64,000 bases of DNA from Herbihabitans rhizosphaerae (GTDB lineage Bacteria > Actinomycetota > Actinomycetes > Mycobacteriales > Pseudonocardiaceae): contig NZ_SGWQ01000004.1 in assembly GCF_004216555.1 (NCBI RefSeq), positions 464,886-528,885 on the forward strand, read 5' to 3'. A program made the translations under genes and the position numbers. The first letter of the stretch is position 1, and the number at the start of each line of letters is the position of its first letter. Below the pieces are notes generated by a model. The model was not told the origin of the DNA and searched no databases. It saw nothing but the letters and a program-made list of their open reading frames with translations. Shown here piece by piece: positions 44,887-53,345 of the stretch.

Positions 44887-47800
44887 GTGCATCTGAAGAG
44901 CCTGACGTTGAAGGGTTTCAAGTCCTTCGCGTCGGCGACCACGCTCAAGTTCGAGCCGGGGATCACCTGTGTCGTGGGTCCCAACGGCTCGGGCAAGTCC
45001 AACGTGCTCGACGCGCTGAGCTGGGTGATGGGCGAGCAGGGCGCCAAGTCGCTGCGTGGCGGCAAGATGGAGGACGTGATCTTCGCCGGCACCTCCGGCC
45101 GCGCGCCGCTGGGCCGCGCCGAGGTCACGCTCACGGTCGACAACTCCGACGGTGCGCTGCCGATCGACTACACCGAGGTGTCGATCACCCGGCGGATGTT
45201 CCGCGACGGCGCCAGCGAGTACGAGATCAACGGCAACACCTGCCGCCTGATGGACGTGCAGGAACTGCTGAGCGACTCCGGCATCGGCCGTGAGATGCAC
45301 GTGATCGTCGGGCAGGGCCAGCTCGGCGCGATCCTGGAGTCCAAGCCGGAGGGCCGGCGCGCGTTCATCGAGGAGGCGGCCGGCGTTCTGAAACACCGCA
45401 AGCGCAAGGAGAAGGCGCTGCGGAAGCTCGACGCGATGCAGGCCAACCTCACCCGGCTGACCGACCTCACCGGCGAGCTGCGCCGCCAGCTCAAGCCGCT
45501 GGGCAAGCAGGCCGAGATCGCCCGCAAGGCGCAGGCCGTGCAGGCCGAGCTGCGCGACTCCCGGTTGCGGCTGCACGCCGACGACCTGGTGACCCAGCGC
45601 GAGGACATCGCCAAGGAGCAGGCCGACGAGGCGTCCGCGCGGGCCAAGCGGAGCGAGGTCGAACGCGCGCTGCAGGAGGCGCAGGCGCGGCAGAACGAGC
45701 TGGAGGAACGGGTCGCGGCCGACGCGCCGAGGCTGTCCGCCGCACAGGACACCTGGTACCGGCTGTCCGCGCTGGAGGAGCGGCTGCGCGGCACCGTGCG
45801 GCTGGCCGTCGAGCGCGCCCGGCACCTGTCCGAGGAGATCGCCGCGCCGACCGGCGGGCGGGACCCCGAGGAGCTGGAGGCCGAGGCGGAGCGCACCGCC
45901 GTGCGGGAGGCCGAGCTGGCCGAGGGCGTGGAGACGGCGCGCTACGCGCTGTCGGAGACCACCGAGCGGCTCACCGAGTACGAGCGGGTGGTGTCCGCCG
46001 CGGAGAAGGCGCACCTGGCCGCCGTGCGCGCGATCGCCGACCGCCGCGAGGGGCTTGCCCGTCTCACCGGCCAGGTGGAGGCCCTGCGCAGCAAGACGAC
46101 CGCCACCGCGGAGGAGATCGAGCGGCTGTCCACCGCGCTGGTCGAGGCGGCCGAGCGGGCCGAGATCGCCGAGCGCGAGCTGGCCGACGCGGAGTCCGAG
46201 TCCGGGCACGCGGATACCGACGACGCCGGGCTGCGCGAGCGGCACCAGCGTGCGGTCGAGGCGAACGAGGTGGCCAAGGCGCGGGTCGAGGAGCTGGTCA
46301 CCGCCGAGCGCACCGCGGAGAAGGACATCGCGTCCTGGCGCGCCAGGGTGGACGCACTCTCGCTCGGACTGTCCCGAAAGGACGGTGCCGGCGCGTTGCT
46401 GGCCCAGGGCGACAAGCTGCCCGGCCTGCTGGGGTCGGTCGCCGCGTTGCTGACCGTCGAACCGGGTGCGGAGGCGGCACTCGCCGCGGCACTCGGGCCG
46501 GTGGCCGACGCGGTGGCGGTGGCCGCCGGCGACGACGCGGTGAAAGCACTGGAGTTGTTGCGGGGCAACGACTCCGGCCGGTCCGGCGTGCTCATCGGCG
46601 GAGCGTCCACCGCGGACAGGAACGGGTGGCCGTCGCTGCCGGGCGGAGCGCGCTGGGCGGTCGATCTGGTGCGTGCGCCGGACTCGCTGACCGGTGCGGT
46701 GTACCGGGCGCTGGACCGGGTCGCCGTGGTGGACGACCTGCGGGTCGCGCGGGATCTGGTGCGCGCGCACCCCGAGGTCCGCGCGGTGACCGGCAACGGA
46801 GACGTGCTCGGCGCGCACTGGGCGATCGGCGGCGCGGACCGCGGGCAGAGCGTGATCGAGGTGCAGGCCGCGGTCGACGAGGCCAACGACAAGCTGGGCG
46901 CCGCCGAGCGGGCGCTGGCCTCCGCCGGTGCGGCGCTGCAGGGCGCGCGCGAGGAGCAGCAGGCGCGGCGGGCCGAGGTGGGCGAGCTGCGCGAGGCGGT
47001 GAACGAGGGGAAGGTCGCCTCCGCTCGATCGGCCGAGCGGCTGTCCCGGCTGCGCAAGGCCGTGTCCGCCGCACAGTCCGAAGTGGACAGGGCGACGGTG
47101 GCCCGGACCAAGGTGGAGCAAGCGCGTGAAGAGGCGCTGGGCAAGCTCACCGAGCTGGAGGAGCGGCTCGTCCAGGCCAACGACCAACCGCTCGACGACG
47201 AGCCGGACACCGCCGAGCGGGACGCCGCGAACGAGGCGCTTTCCCTTGCGCGGCAACAGGAGATGGAAGCCCGGCTGGCGTTGCGCACCGCCGAGGAGCG
47301 GCATCGTGCGCTGCACGGCAAGGCCGACGGTCTGCGTCGCGCGGCTCGGGCCGAGCGCGAGGCGCGCGAGCGGCACACGCGGGCCATGGCCGCCCGTGCG
47401 CGCGGCGCCGAGGTGGCCACGGCCGTGGTGGCCGGTGGTGAGGCCGCGCTGGAGCGGATCGCCGTGTCGCTGCGGCGCGCCGCCGAGGAGCGGGACATCG
47501 CGCAGGCCGCGCGGGCCGAGCACGAGCGGATCCTGACCGACGTGCGCAACCGCGTCCGCGAGCTGGGCACCGAGTTGGAGAAGCTGACCGACGCCGTGCA
47601 CCGCGACGAGGTGCTGCGCGCCGAGCAGCGCATGCGCATGGAGCAGCTCGAGGCGAAGATCGCCGACGACTTCGGCATCGGGCTGGACGATCTGGTCGGC
47701 GAGTACGGCCCGAGCGTGCCGGTGCCACCGAGCGCCGGCGAGTTGGCCGAGTACGAGGCGGCCAAGGAGCGCGGCGAGGAAGTCGTCGCACCGCAACCGA

Positions 47801-48501
47801 TCCCGTACGACCGGGAGACGCAGCAGCGGCGCGCCAAGCGGGCCGAGCGCGACCTGTCGCTGCTGGGCAAGGTGAACCCGCTGGCGCTGGAGGAGTTCGC
47901 GGCACTGGAGGAGCGCTACAAGTTCCTGTCCACCCAGCTCGAAGACCTCAAGGCGACCCGGCGCGATCTGCTGACCGTGGTCAAGGAGGTCGACGACAAG
48001 ATCCTCGAGGTGTTCACCGGCGCCTACGAGGACGTGGCGCGCGAGTTCGAGATCGTGTTCGCGACGCTGTTCCCCGGCGGCGAGGGCAGGCTCGTGCTGA
48101 CCGAGCCGGAGGACATGCTCAGCACCGGCGTGGACGTCGAGGCGCGCCCGCCGGGCAAGAAGATCAAGCGGCTGTCGCTGCTGTCCGGTGGCGAGAAATC
48201 CCTTGTGGCCGTTGCCATGCTGGTCGCGATCTTCCGGGCCCGGCCGTCGCCGTTCTACGTGCTCGACGAGGTCGAGGCGGCGCTGGACGACACGAACATG
48301 CGCCGGCTGATCGGCCTGCTCGAGGAGCTGCGCACGACGTCGCAGTTGATCATCATCACGCACCAGAAGCCGACCATGGAGATCGCCGACGCGCTGTACG
48401 GCGTCTCCATGCGGGGCGACGGGATCACCCAGGTGATCTCGCAGCGCCTGCGGTCGGGGGAGGATCGACGCGAGAAGGCGCCGGCGCTCAGCCAGCCTTG
48501 A
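44887..48501 (+). CDS. smc: Chromosome segregation protein SMC
   Basis: A 1204-aa condensin ATPase. N-terminal Walker A GPNGSGKSN at 31-39, a long coiled coil, a hinge around 505-660, a returning coiled coil, then the ABC signature LSGGEKS at 1099-1105 and Walker B VLDEVEAALDD at about 1125-1135. GTG 44887 has AAGGAG 11 nt upstream. The last about 90 bp (48401-48490) are repeated imperfectly at 50684-50773, and the stop region overlaps the minus-strand 71-aa ORF by 14 nt. ftsY, normally the next gene, lies 10 kb away. Confidence 0.97.
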   Translation: MHLKSLTLKGFKSFASATTLKFEPGITCVVGPNGSGKSNVLDALSWVMGEQGAKSLRGGKMEDVIFAGTSGRAPLGRAEVTLTVDNSDGALPIDYTEVSITRRMFRDGASEYEINGNTCRLMDVQELLSDSGIGREMHVIVGQGQLGAILESKPEGRRAFIEEAAGVLKHRKRKEKALRKLDAMQANLTRLTDLTGELRRQLKPLGKQAEIARKAQAVQAELRDSRLRLHADDLVTQREDIAKEQADEASARAKRSEVERALQEAQARQNELEERVAADAPRLSAAQDTWYRLSALEERLRGTVRLAVERARHLSEEIAAPTGGRDPEELEAEAERTAVREAELAEGVETARYALSETTERLTEYERVVSAAEKAHLAAVRAIADRREGLARLTGQVEALRSKTTATAEEIERLSTALVEAAERAEIAERELADAESESGHADTDDAGLRERHQRAVEANEVAKARVEELVTAERTAEKDIASWRARVDALSLGLSRKDGAGALLAQGDKLPGLLGSVAALLTVEPGAEAALAAALGPVADAVAVAAGDDAVKALELLRGNDSGRSGVLIGGASTADRNGWPSLPGGARWAVDLVRAPDSLTGAVYRALDRVAVVDDLRVARDLVRAHPEVRAVTGNGDVLGAHWAIGGADRGQSVIEVQAAVDEANDKLGAAERALASAGAALQGAREEQQARRAEVGELREAVNEGKVASARSAERLSRLRKAVSAAQSEVDRATVARTKVEQAREEALGKLTELEERLVQANDQPLDDEPDTAERDAANEALSLARQQEMEARLALRTAEERHRALHGKADGLRRAARAEREARERHTRAMAARARGAEVATAVVAGGEAALERIAVSLRRAAEERDIAQAARAEHERILTDVRNRVRELGTELEKLTDAVHRDEVLRAEQRMRMEQLEAKIADDFGIGLDDLVGEYGPSVPVPPSAGELAEYEAAKERGEEVVAPQPIPYDRETQQRRAKRAERDLSLLGKVNPLALEEFAALEERYKFLSTQLEDLKATRRDLLTVVKEVDDKILEVFTGAYEDVAREFEIVFATLFPGGEGRLVLTEPEDMLSTGVDVEARPPGKKIKRLSLLSGGEKSLVAVAMLVAIFRARPSPFYVLDEVEAALDDTNMRRLIGLLEELRTTSQLIIITHQKPTMEIADALYGVSMRGDGITQVISQRLRSGEDRREKAPALSQP
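48401..48490 (+). repeat. Left copy of the smc 3'-end direct repeat
   Basis: These 90 bp encode the SMC C-terminus and align with 50684-50773 at roughly 80% identity (hand alignment, about 74 of 92 columns, four small gaps). Shared blocks include GGCAGCGCCTG-like and GGGGAGGATCGACG cores. The pair brackets a 2.2-kb gene cassette. Confidence 0.75.
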
Positions 48502-48703
48502 TCGCGGCCTTCGCCTCGGTGAGCGTGTTCACCAGCGTGTCGATGCAGCCGAGCGGGACGATGAGTTCGAGGCCGTAGGTGCCTCCGAGGCGCACGAACG
48601 CGCTGCACCCGGCGTCGTAGACCTCCCAGTCGATCTCTATCTTCTCTGGCAACTCCACGTAGGTGGACGTGTTGACGACGTTGGGCCCCACGAAGTAGCT
48701 CAT
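48488..48703 (-). CDS. 71-aa hypothetical protein
   Basis: Small acidic protein beginning MSYFVGPNVVNTSTYVEL, with two Cys and no membrane helix or signal peptide. I do not recognise a family. Its 3' end overlaps smc by 14 nt. The start lies 18 bp from the palindrome GGTAATATTACC shared with the divergent XRE gene, so the two may be co-regulated. It belongs to the segment bounded by smc repeats. Confidence 0.6.
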   Translation of the reverse strand: MSYFVGPNVVNTSTYVELPEKIEIDWEVYDAGCSAFVRLGGTYGLELIVPLGCIDTLVNTLTEAKAAIKAG

Positions 48704-48720
48704 GGTCTCAAGTATCGACA

Positions 48721-48732
48721 GGTAATATTACC
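48721..48732. promoter_or_regulatory. AT-rich perfect palindrome, candidate XRE operator
   Basis: GGTAATATTACC is a perfect 12-bp palindrome in the 88-bp divergent region between the 71-aa ORF and the XRE gene. An eight-base A/T core is striking in this GC-rich sequence. A dimeric HTH regulator binding here would control both genes. Confidence 0.6.
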
Positions 48733-48791
48733 AACACCATCGCCCAATCGGGTGCTTGTCGAACACGTGTCGCGACCGACAGGATGGCCGT

Positions 48792-49649
48792 ATGGCACCT
48801 CCGTCTCCGACCGTGGCGAACTGGGAACTCGGGATCAGGCTGCGCGAGCGCCGTGATCAACTGAGCCTGACCGCGACCGCCGTGGCCAAGAAGCTGCGCT
48901 GCACGCAAGGCTATGTGTCCGAAGTGGAGCGTGGCCGCACCAAGGTCGCCAAGGCGCGGCTCGATCAGATGATCAAGCTCTACGAGATCGACGCCGGTGA
49001 CATCGACGAGCTGGAAAGCCTTCGCCAGCAAGGAAACGAGCGCGCCTGGTGGCACGCCTACTCAGCCCTGTTCAGCGAGGAGCTGTTGCGTTTCTTCGGC
49101 TTCGAGCACGGCGCCGAGACCATGCGCACCTTCGAGAGTGGCCTGATCCCTGGGCTGCTACAGACCGAGGACTATGCCCGCGCCACGATCCATGGTGCTG
49201 GCCCGAACATCCGTCTGGCCGAAGTGGACAAGCGTCTTGCTGCGCGGATGAAGCGTCAGGAACGGCTCGCCGGAGACGACCCGCTCCACCTCACCGCCGT
49301 GATGAGCGAGGCCGCGCTGCGCCAGCAGGTCGGTGGCCGCGAGGTGATGCGTGCTCAGCTCAAGCACCTTGTGCAACGGGCGGAGGAGTACGCGGACAAC
49401 CTCGACATCCGGGTTGTGCCGTATACCGCAGACGCCTACGACGCCCTGGGCAGTTCGACCTTCTACCTGATGACGTTCCCCACCGGCCGGGTGCCGAGCC
49501 TCCTGTGGACGGAGAGCGTGACATCGACCGCCCTGAACGACGATGAGATGCGCTACCGCGAGTACGATGTGGCCTACGCCCAAGCGGTTGGCATGGCGCA
49601 GAGTCGGAAGGACTCGCTTGCCTTCATCCGCAAGCTCGCCAAGGAGTAG
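48792..49649 (+). CDS. XRE-family regulator with DUF5753 (Scr1-type)
   Basis: A 285-aa protein with an N-terminal XRE helix-turn-helix (about 12-66: LGIRLRERRDQLSLTATAVAKKL through GYVSEVERGRTKV) and a C-terminal DUF5753 domain (about 95-280), including GLIPGLLQTEDYARA and the MTFPTGRVPSLLWTE segment. Such proteins pair with DUF397 proteins in actinomycetes (Scr1/Scr2 and WhiJ-type pairs), described as toxin-antitoxin-like or developmental modules. ATG 48792 is the only homologous start. The DUF397 gene follows after 3 nt. GC is visibly lower than in smc. Confidence 0.9.
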   Translation: MAPPSPTVANWELGIRLRERRDQLSLTATAVAKKLRCTQGYVSEVERGRTKVAKARLDQMIKLYEIDAGDIDELESLRQQGNERAWWHAYSALFSEELLRFFGFEHGAETMRTFESGLIPGLLQTEDYARATIHGAGPNIRLAEVDKRLAARMKRQERLAGDDPLHLTAVMSEAALRQQVGGREVMRAQLKHLVQRAEEYADNLDIRVVPYTADAYDALGSSTFYLMTFPTGRVPSLLWTESVTSTALNDDEMRYREYDVAYAQAVGMAQSRKDSLAFIRKLAKE

Positions 49650-49652
49650 ATC

Positions 49653-49949
49653 ATGGTCGGACAGACCCCTGTCGCGGGACGCCGGACGGGGTGGTTCAAG
49701 TCCAGCTACAGCGCGTCCAACGGCCACTGCGTCGAGGTCAATTTCATGACCGGCGCCGAGTGGTTCAAGTCCAGTTTCAGCGAAACGAACGGCCACTGCG
49801 TCGAAGTTCGGTTTGGCGACCCGGTGACCGGCGTGCGCGACTCCAAGAACCCCGGTGGCTCCGTCCTCGCGTTCACCCGTCCCGCCTGGACGGATCTCCG
49901 CACTCACCTCACCCGCCGGGCGCGTGAGCGCCACCGCCGCAGGATGTGA
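49653..49949 (+). CDS. DUF397 protein with duplicated core
   Basis: A 98-aa partner of the XRE regulator. The DUF397 core appears twice: residues 13-31 (GWFKSSYSASNGHCVEVNF) and 36-54 (EWFKSSFSETNGHCVEVRF). Only the second continues into the normal VTGVRDSKNPGGSVLAFT ending. Typical DUF397 proteins are about 60-75 aa with one core. At DNA level both units share TGGTTCAAGTCCAG and AACGGCCACTGCGTCGA, pointing to a recent in-frame duplication of about 69 bp. The C-terminus is unusually basic (RRARERHRRRM). Confidence 0.88.
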   Translation: MVGQTPVAGRRTGWFKSSYSASNGHCVEVNFMTGAEWFKSSFSETNGHCVEVRFGDPVTGVRDSKNPGGSVLAFTRPAWTDLRTHLTRRARERHRRRM

Positions 49950-50003
49950 TCCTTGCGGTAGGTGGCGTGTGTCGTACGCTCCACGCAGCTGGGGAGTCTG
50001 CTC

Positions 50004-50162
50004 ATGGCGGTGGTGCGGGCCCTGGTCGTCGTCGCCGTGATGGGTGGGCTGAGCCTGGTCGCGGGTTGCTTGCCGGGAAGCTGGCCCTCGCAAAGTCGAC
50101 GGAAAAGATCAGCCGTACGCGCCACGTGGTTTCATCCCTGCGGCGAGGATTCGCGGTGGTGA
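50004..50162 (+). CDS. Possible 52-aa lipoprotein
   Basis: ATG with GGGGAG 7-12 nt upstream encodes MAVVRALVVVAVMGGLSLVAGC..., a hydrophobic leader with a lipobox-like LVAGC at 18-22, then only 30 basic residues before TGA. It may be a genuine short lipoprotein or the remnant of a longer frameshifted gene, since the tail has no recognisable fold. It lies within the smc-repeat-bounded segment, after DUF397. Confidence 0.35.
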   Translation: MAVVRALVVVAVMGGLSLVAGCLPGSWPSQSRRKRSAVRATWFHPCGEDSRW

Positions 50163-50210
50163 CAATGGCCAGATTCAGAAGTTCTTCATCCAGTGCGAGT
50201 TGGCGTAGCC

Positions 50211-50681
50211 ATGGCACAGTCGAGAAGTGACGTGCCAGACTCGTGGGATTCACCGCGCCTGGATGCCGCAATGGCTTTCATCACCGAGCGCGTGGCCGGC
50301 GACTTCGCCAACTCCGGGCTTGGGACATTCGGGCTGCACATAGACCGGGCCTTTTCCGGTGACACGCCTCTGAACAGGGATCACACGTCGGCGCGGGATG
50401 TCGTCTGTGTTTCCGGCGGACACGTGTTCACGATCGGGCTGGAATACGGTGTCGAATTCGCATGCGCGGAGGTGGCCTTTCGACTCCAGGACGATGCCAT
50501 CGACGCTCGTTGGCGTCCGTGGCCCGAACTTCACACGGCAGACGGACGATTCGTCGGCGTCCTTGCGCCAAAACGTGAACTGAACACCGTCGCTCAGTGG
50601 TACCTCGGCGACACCCCGTTCTGCGCGGTAGGACATTTGCTCAAGGCGTGCGAGGCGGCCGGACTGCGAATCGCTGAATGA
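50211..50681 (+). CDS. 156-aa hypothetical protein
   Basis: Soluble protein of 156 aa with lower-GC codon use than the core genes. No signal peptide or membrane helix; central segments GLGTFGLHIDRAF and HVFTIGLEYGVEFACAEVAF look like beta strands. I do not recognise a family. ATG 50211 (MAQSRSDVPDSWDSP) or GTG 50193. It ends 2 bp before the right smc repeat, closing the cassette. Confidence 0.6.
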   Translation: MAQSRSDVPDSWDSPRLDAAMAFITERVAGDFANSGLGTFGLHIDRAFSGDTPLNRDHTSARDVVCVSGGHVFTIGLEYGVEFACAEVAFRLQDDAIDARWRPWPELHTADGRFVGVLAPKRELNTVAQWYLGDTPFCAVGHLLKACEAAGLRIAE

Positions 50682-50683
50682 CA

Positions 50684-50773
50684 GCGTCTTCGATGCGCGG
50701 CGATTGGATCATCCAGATAGTCTGGCAGCGCCTGTGGGCGGGGAGGATCGACGGAACAAGGAGCCGGCGCCAG
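50684..50773 (+). repeat. Right copy of the smc 3'-end direct repeat
   Basis: Degenerate copy of the last 90 bp of smc. In the smc frame it reads DWIIQIVWQRLWAG, against DGITQVISQRLRSG in SMC, before shifting frame by one base. It ends at the start codon of the next gene (50775), so in the ancestor that gene probably abutted smc directly. Confidence 0.75.
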
Positions 50774-50774
50774 C

Positions 50775-51128
50775 GTGAACCAGCCGTACCCGCCGCAGCA
50801 GCCGATGGGCGCGCTCGACCTGCACACCTCGTACATGATGGGGATGAAGAAGTCGATCCCGCTGCCGCCCGGCCAGCACCACGTGCACATCCAGGTGGTC
50901 TACCGTGCCGCGCTGAACCCGACCCGGCTGATGGGCCAGGCCGAGACGCAGGTCAACGTGTTCCCTGGCCAGCGGACGCCGCTGTTCTACCGGGCGCCCG
51001 CCGTGATGGGGGTCAGCGGCGCGCTCGGCCACCGTCCACAGAGGACACCCGGTGTCCTGCTGATGTGGGTGGTGATCGTCGCCGCGCTGGCGTTCGGCAC
51101 GGCGTTGACGATCTGGAAGCTCAGCTGA
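50775..51128 (+). CDS. Tail-anchored 117-aa membrane protein
   Basis: A 117-aa protein with a Pro/Gln-rich start (MNQPYPPQQP), a middle section rich in beta-type sequence (HHVHIQVVYRAALNPTR) and one C-terminal membrane helix (93-113). No signal peptide, so it is tail-anchored with the N-terminus in the cytoplasm. Family not recognised. The GTG start sits at the end of the degenerate smc repeat. It converges on the next gene with 8 bp between. Confidence 0.65.
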   Translation: MNQPYPPQQPMGALDLHTSYMMGMKKSIPLPPGQHHVHIQVVYRAALNPTRLMGQAETQVNVFPGQRTPLFYRAPAVMGVSGALGHRPQRTPGVLLMWVVIVAALAFGTALTIWKLS

Positions 51129-51136
51129 TCCTCCCG

Positions 51137-51682
51137 CTAGTCCGGCGGGTTGCGGAACCGGGTGCGCAGGTCGATCACCGGCAGGTCGGGCGCGTGCCGG
51201 CGCACCGCCTCGCGCAGCAGGTCGGCGTCCAGGTCGACCACCGCGCCGGGCACCTGCTCGGAGACCAGCAGGGCGTCCCTGGCACACAGGTCGCCCAGCC
51301 CGCCGCCGCTGTCCGTGCCGCGCCGGACCAGTGCCACCACGGTGGTCGTGGTCGAGCCGTCGTAGGAGAACACCTCATCCTCGATCAGCAGCACGCTGCC
51401 GATGTCGCTCCACTCGACCCGGTCCGCCCGCCCGACCCGCAGGCCGCACGGTGCCACGGTGATCACCGCTCGGGACGACGAGAGGCTGACCGCCACCGCC
51501 GCCGCACTCACGGCCAGCGCCACGGCGACGAAATACATACCGATCAGCGACGTCAACAGCGCGACCACCGCGCTCACCACGGCCGCGCCGCCCAGAATCG
51601 CGGGCAACCGCCACGCCTCGCGCCATCCGACTCCGACGACGATGTCGTCCTTGCCGGGGGATAACGCGCTGTCGGCTGTCAC
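51137..51682 (-). CDS. Membrane protein with PH-like domain
   Basis: About 181 aa: a short N-terminus ending in GWREAWRLP, two adjacent membrane helices (about 25-65), then a soluble domain starting VSLSSSRAVITVAPCGLRVGRADRVEWSDI, which resembles the bacterial PH-domain membrane proteins common in actinobacteria. Function unknown. The start is uncertain: GTG 51682 is chosen because it begins a plausible N-terminus; an in-frame ATG at 51736 adds 18 residues and neither has a clear SD. Confidence 0.55.
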   Translation of the reverse strand: MTADSALSPGKDDIVVGVGWREAWRLPAILGGAAVVSAVVALLTSLIGMYFVAVALAVSAAAVAVSLSSSRAVITVAPCGLRVGRADRVEWSDIGSVLLIEDEVFSYDGSTTTTVVALVRRGTDSGGGLGDLCARDALLVSEQVPGAVVDLDADLLREAVRRHAPDLPVIDLRTRFRNPPD

Positions 51683-51755
51683 CGAATAAGGGTGCACCAC
51701 AAAACCGTTGTGCCACAAGCGTTTCGAAGAGTCCACATGGGACAGCCGGTTGTGC

Positions 51756-52895
51756 TCAGGTGGTCACGCCGGAGAACAACAGGTACGCGGCTCCGAGTGC
51801 CAGCACCAGATTCACCACGGTGGCCGAGGCGAATACGCCGATCGGACGCCAGCCCGCCTCGCGCAGGGACGATATCGAGAATTCCAGCCCGATCGACACG
51901 AACGCGAGGATCAGGAACCACTCGCGCACGTCGTTCACCACCTCGATCACCGGCTTGCCGGCCGCGCCGACGCTGTTCAGGTAGATCGTGGCGATCACCG
52001 ACGCGGCGATGAACCCGAGCACGAACTTCGGGAACCGCCGCCACAACTCCACCGCACCGAGCCGGGGCGCGTCCGGCCTGCGCTCAACCTTCACCGCGAA
52101 GTACGTGGTCAGCGCCACCGCCACCACGCCCATCAGCGCGTTCTGCGTGGTCTTCACGATCGCGGCGATCCGCAGCGCGTCCTCGCCCGCGAGCGCGCCC
52201 GCCGCCGTGACGGCCGCGGTGGTGTCGATGTTGCCGCCCATCCACGCGCCCGCGACGGCCGGTTCGAGCCCGAGACCGGTGGCCAGCGCCGGCAGAATGA
52301 AGATCGACGGCAGCGCGAACATGATCACCAGGCTCGCCGTGTAGGCCAGTTGCTCCCGCTTGGCCTGCACCGCGCCGGCCGCAGCGATCGCCGCGCTCAC
52401 ACCGCAGATCGACACCGCCGACGCGAGCAGCGCGCGCAGCTTGTCGGTCAGCCCGAGCTTGCCGCCGAGCCACCAGGTGAACCCGAACACGAGCGTGATC
52501 AGGATCAGCGACTGTGCGATCGCCGGGCCGGCGGCGTTCACGATCACGGCCAGGTTGATCGACGCGCCGAGCAGGACGAGGCCGGTCTTGATGAAGAACT
52601 CGGTGCGGAACGCGCCGGCCAATCGCTCTCGCAGTCCGGTCGAGGAGAGCACCAGATTTCCCAGCAGGCCAAGGAGAATCGCGTACACCGGGTACTCGAC
52701 GCTGGACGCGAGCTTGGCCAGCGACGTGCCCTCCGCCCACGCCGGCACGTTCTGCTCCAGGTACCGGGTGAGCGCGGCCAGCACCAGCACGACGGCCGCA
52801 CCGGCGACGATCCAGCCGATCGTGCCGCGCCGGTTCTCGGTGGTGGTCTTGGTCTCCGGGGCCGTCACAGCGCCGACGTTAGGACGGCTGTTCAC
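51756..52895 (-). CDS. YeiH-family (UPF0324) putative sulfate/anion exporter
   Basis: A 379-aa polytopic protein with about ten membrane helices. Recognisable family segments are VEYPVYAILLGLLGNLV, FFIKTGLVLLGASINL, SAVSICGVSAAIAAAGAV and MGGNIDTTAAVTAAGAL. YeiH-type proteins are annotated as putative sulfate exporters by homology; the true substrate is unsettled. GTG 52895 gives a 25-residue soluble N-terminus; GTG 52868 is an in-frame alternative. No regulator (LysR/YeiE) is adjacent. Confidence 0.85.
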   Translation of the reverse strand: MNSRPNVGAVTAPETKTTTENRRGTIGWIVAGAAVVLVLAALTRYLEQNVPAWAEGTSLAKLASSVEYPVYAILLGLLGNLVLSSTGLRERLAGAFRTEFFIKTGLVLLGASINLAVIVNAAGPAIAQSLILITLVFGFTWWLGGKLGLTDKLRALLASAVSICGVSAAIAAAGAVQAKREQLAYTASLVIMFALPSIFILPALATGLGLEPAVAGAWMGGNIDTTAAVTAAGALAGEDALRIAAIVKTTQNALMGVVAVALTTYFAVKVERRPDAPRLGAVELWRRFPKFVLGFIAASVIATIYLNSVGAAGKPVIEVVNDVREWFLILAFVSIGLEFSISSLREAGWRPIGVFASATVVNLVLALGAAYLLFSGVTT

Positions 52896-52937
52896 CTGCT
52901 GGCACGGCTTCTCACGGAGCGGGAGAGGGTTGCCTTC

Positions 52938-53261
52938 TCAGCTCTTCTCGGTGACCCGGTCGCGGTAGCCGTCCGCGACCAGCTCGACGTACTCCGGATG
53001 CCGGCGGATCCAGCCCGCGATGAACGGGCACAGCGGACGCGCCTTGAGCCCCTTGGCCTTCACGTCGTCCAGCGCGCTGCGGGCCAGCGCACCGCCGACG
53101 CCCTTGCCCTCGAACTCGTCGAAGACCTCGGTGTGCGTGAACACGCGATCGCCGCCCGCGGTCTTGTACTCGGCGAAACCGGCGAGCGTGCCGCCGATGC
53201 GGGCCTCGTACCGGCTCTGCTCCTCGGCGTCGTGGACGGCGACGGACTCACGCTCGGCCAT
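52938..53261 (-). CDS. YjdJ-like N-acetyltransferase-domain protein
   Basis: A 107-aa small GNAT-like protein: YEARIGGTLAGFAEYKTAGGDRVFTHTEVFDEFEGKGVGGALARSALDDVKAKG, with GKGVGGAL as the acetyl-CoA loop, and RPLCPFIAGWIRRHPEY at the C-terminus, which contains the conserved Cys and His-Pro-x-Tyr of this subfamily. Substrate unknown. ATG 53261 is the homologous start. It is encoded 42 nt upstream of the YeiH-family gene on the same strand. Confidence 0.88.
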   Translation of the reverse strand: MAERESVAVHDAEEQSRYEARIGGTLAGFAEYKTAGGDRVFTHTEVFDEFEGKGVGGALARSALDDVKAKGLKARPLCPFIAGWIRRHPEYVELVADGYRDRVTEKS

Positions 53262-53345
53262 GGGTGTCCTTCCCGTTGTACAGGCGATATCTGCCGGCGA
53301 GCCTACGCGTCGTGCTGGGCGGCCGCAGTTGCGTATACCCGGGAA

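Noticed and set aside
44668..48363. A 1231-codon open frame antisense to smc
   Set aside because: Same composition artefact; the translation has no recognisable domain and SMC motifs are complete on the sense strand.
48401..50773. Classical integrative element with attL/attR at smc
   Set aside because: The repeats are only about 80% identical and no integrase, transposase or replication gene lies between them, so site-specific integration is not supported.
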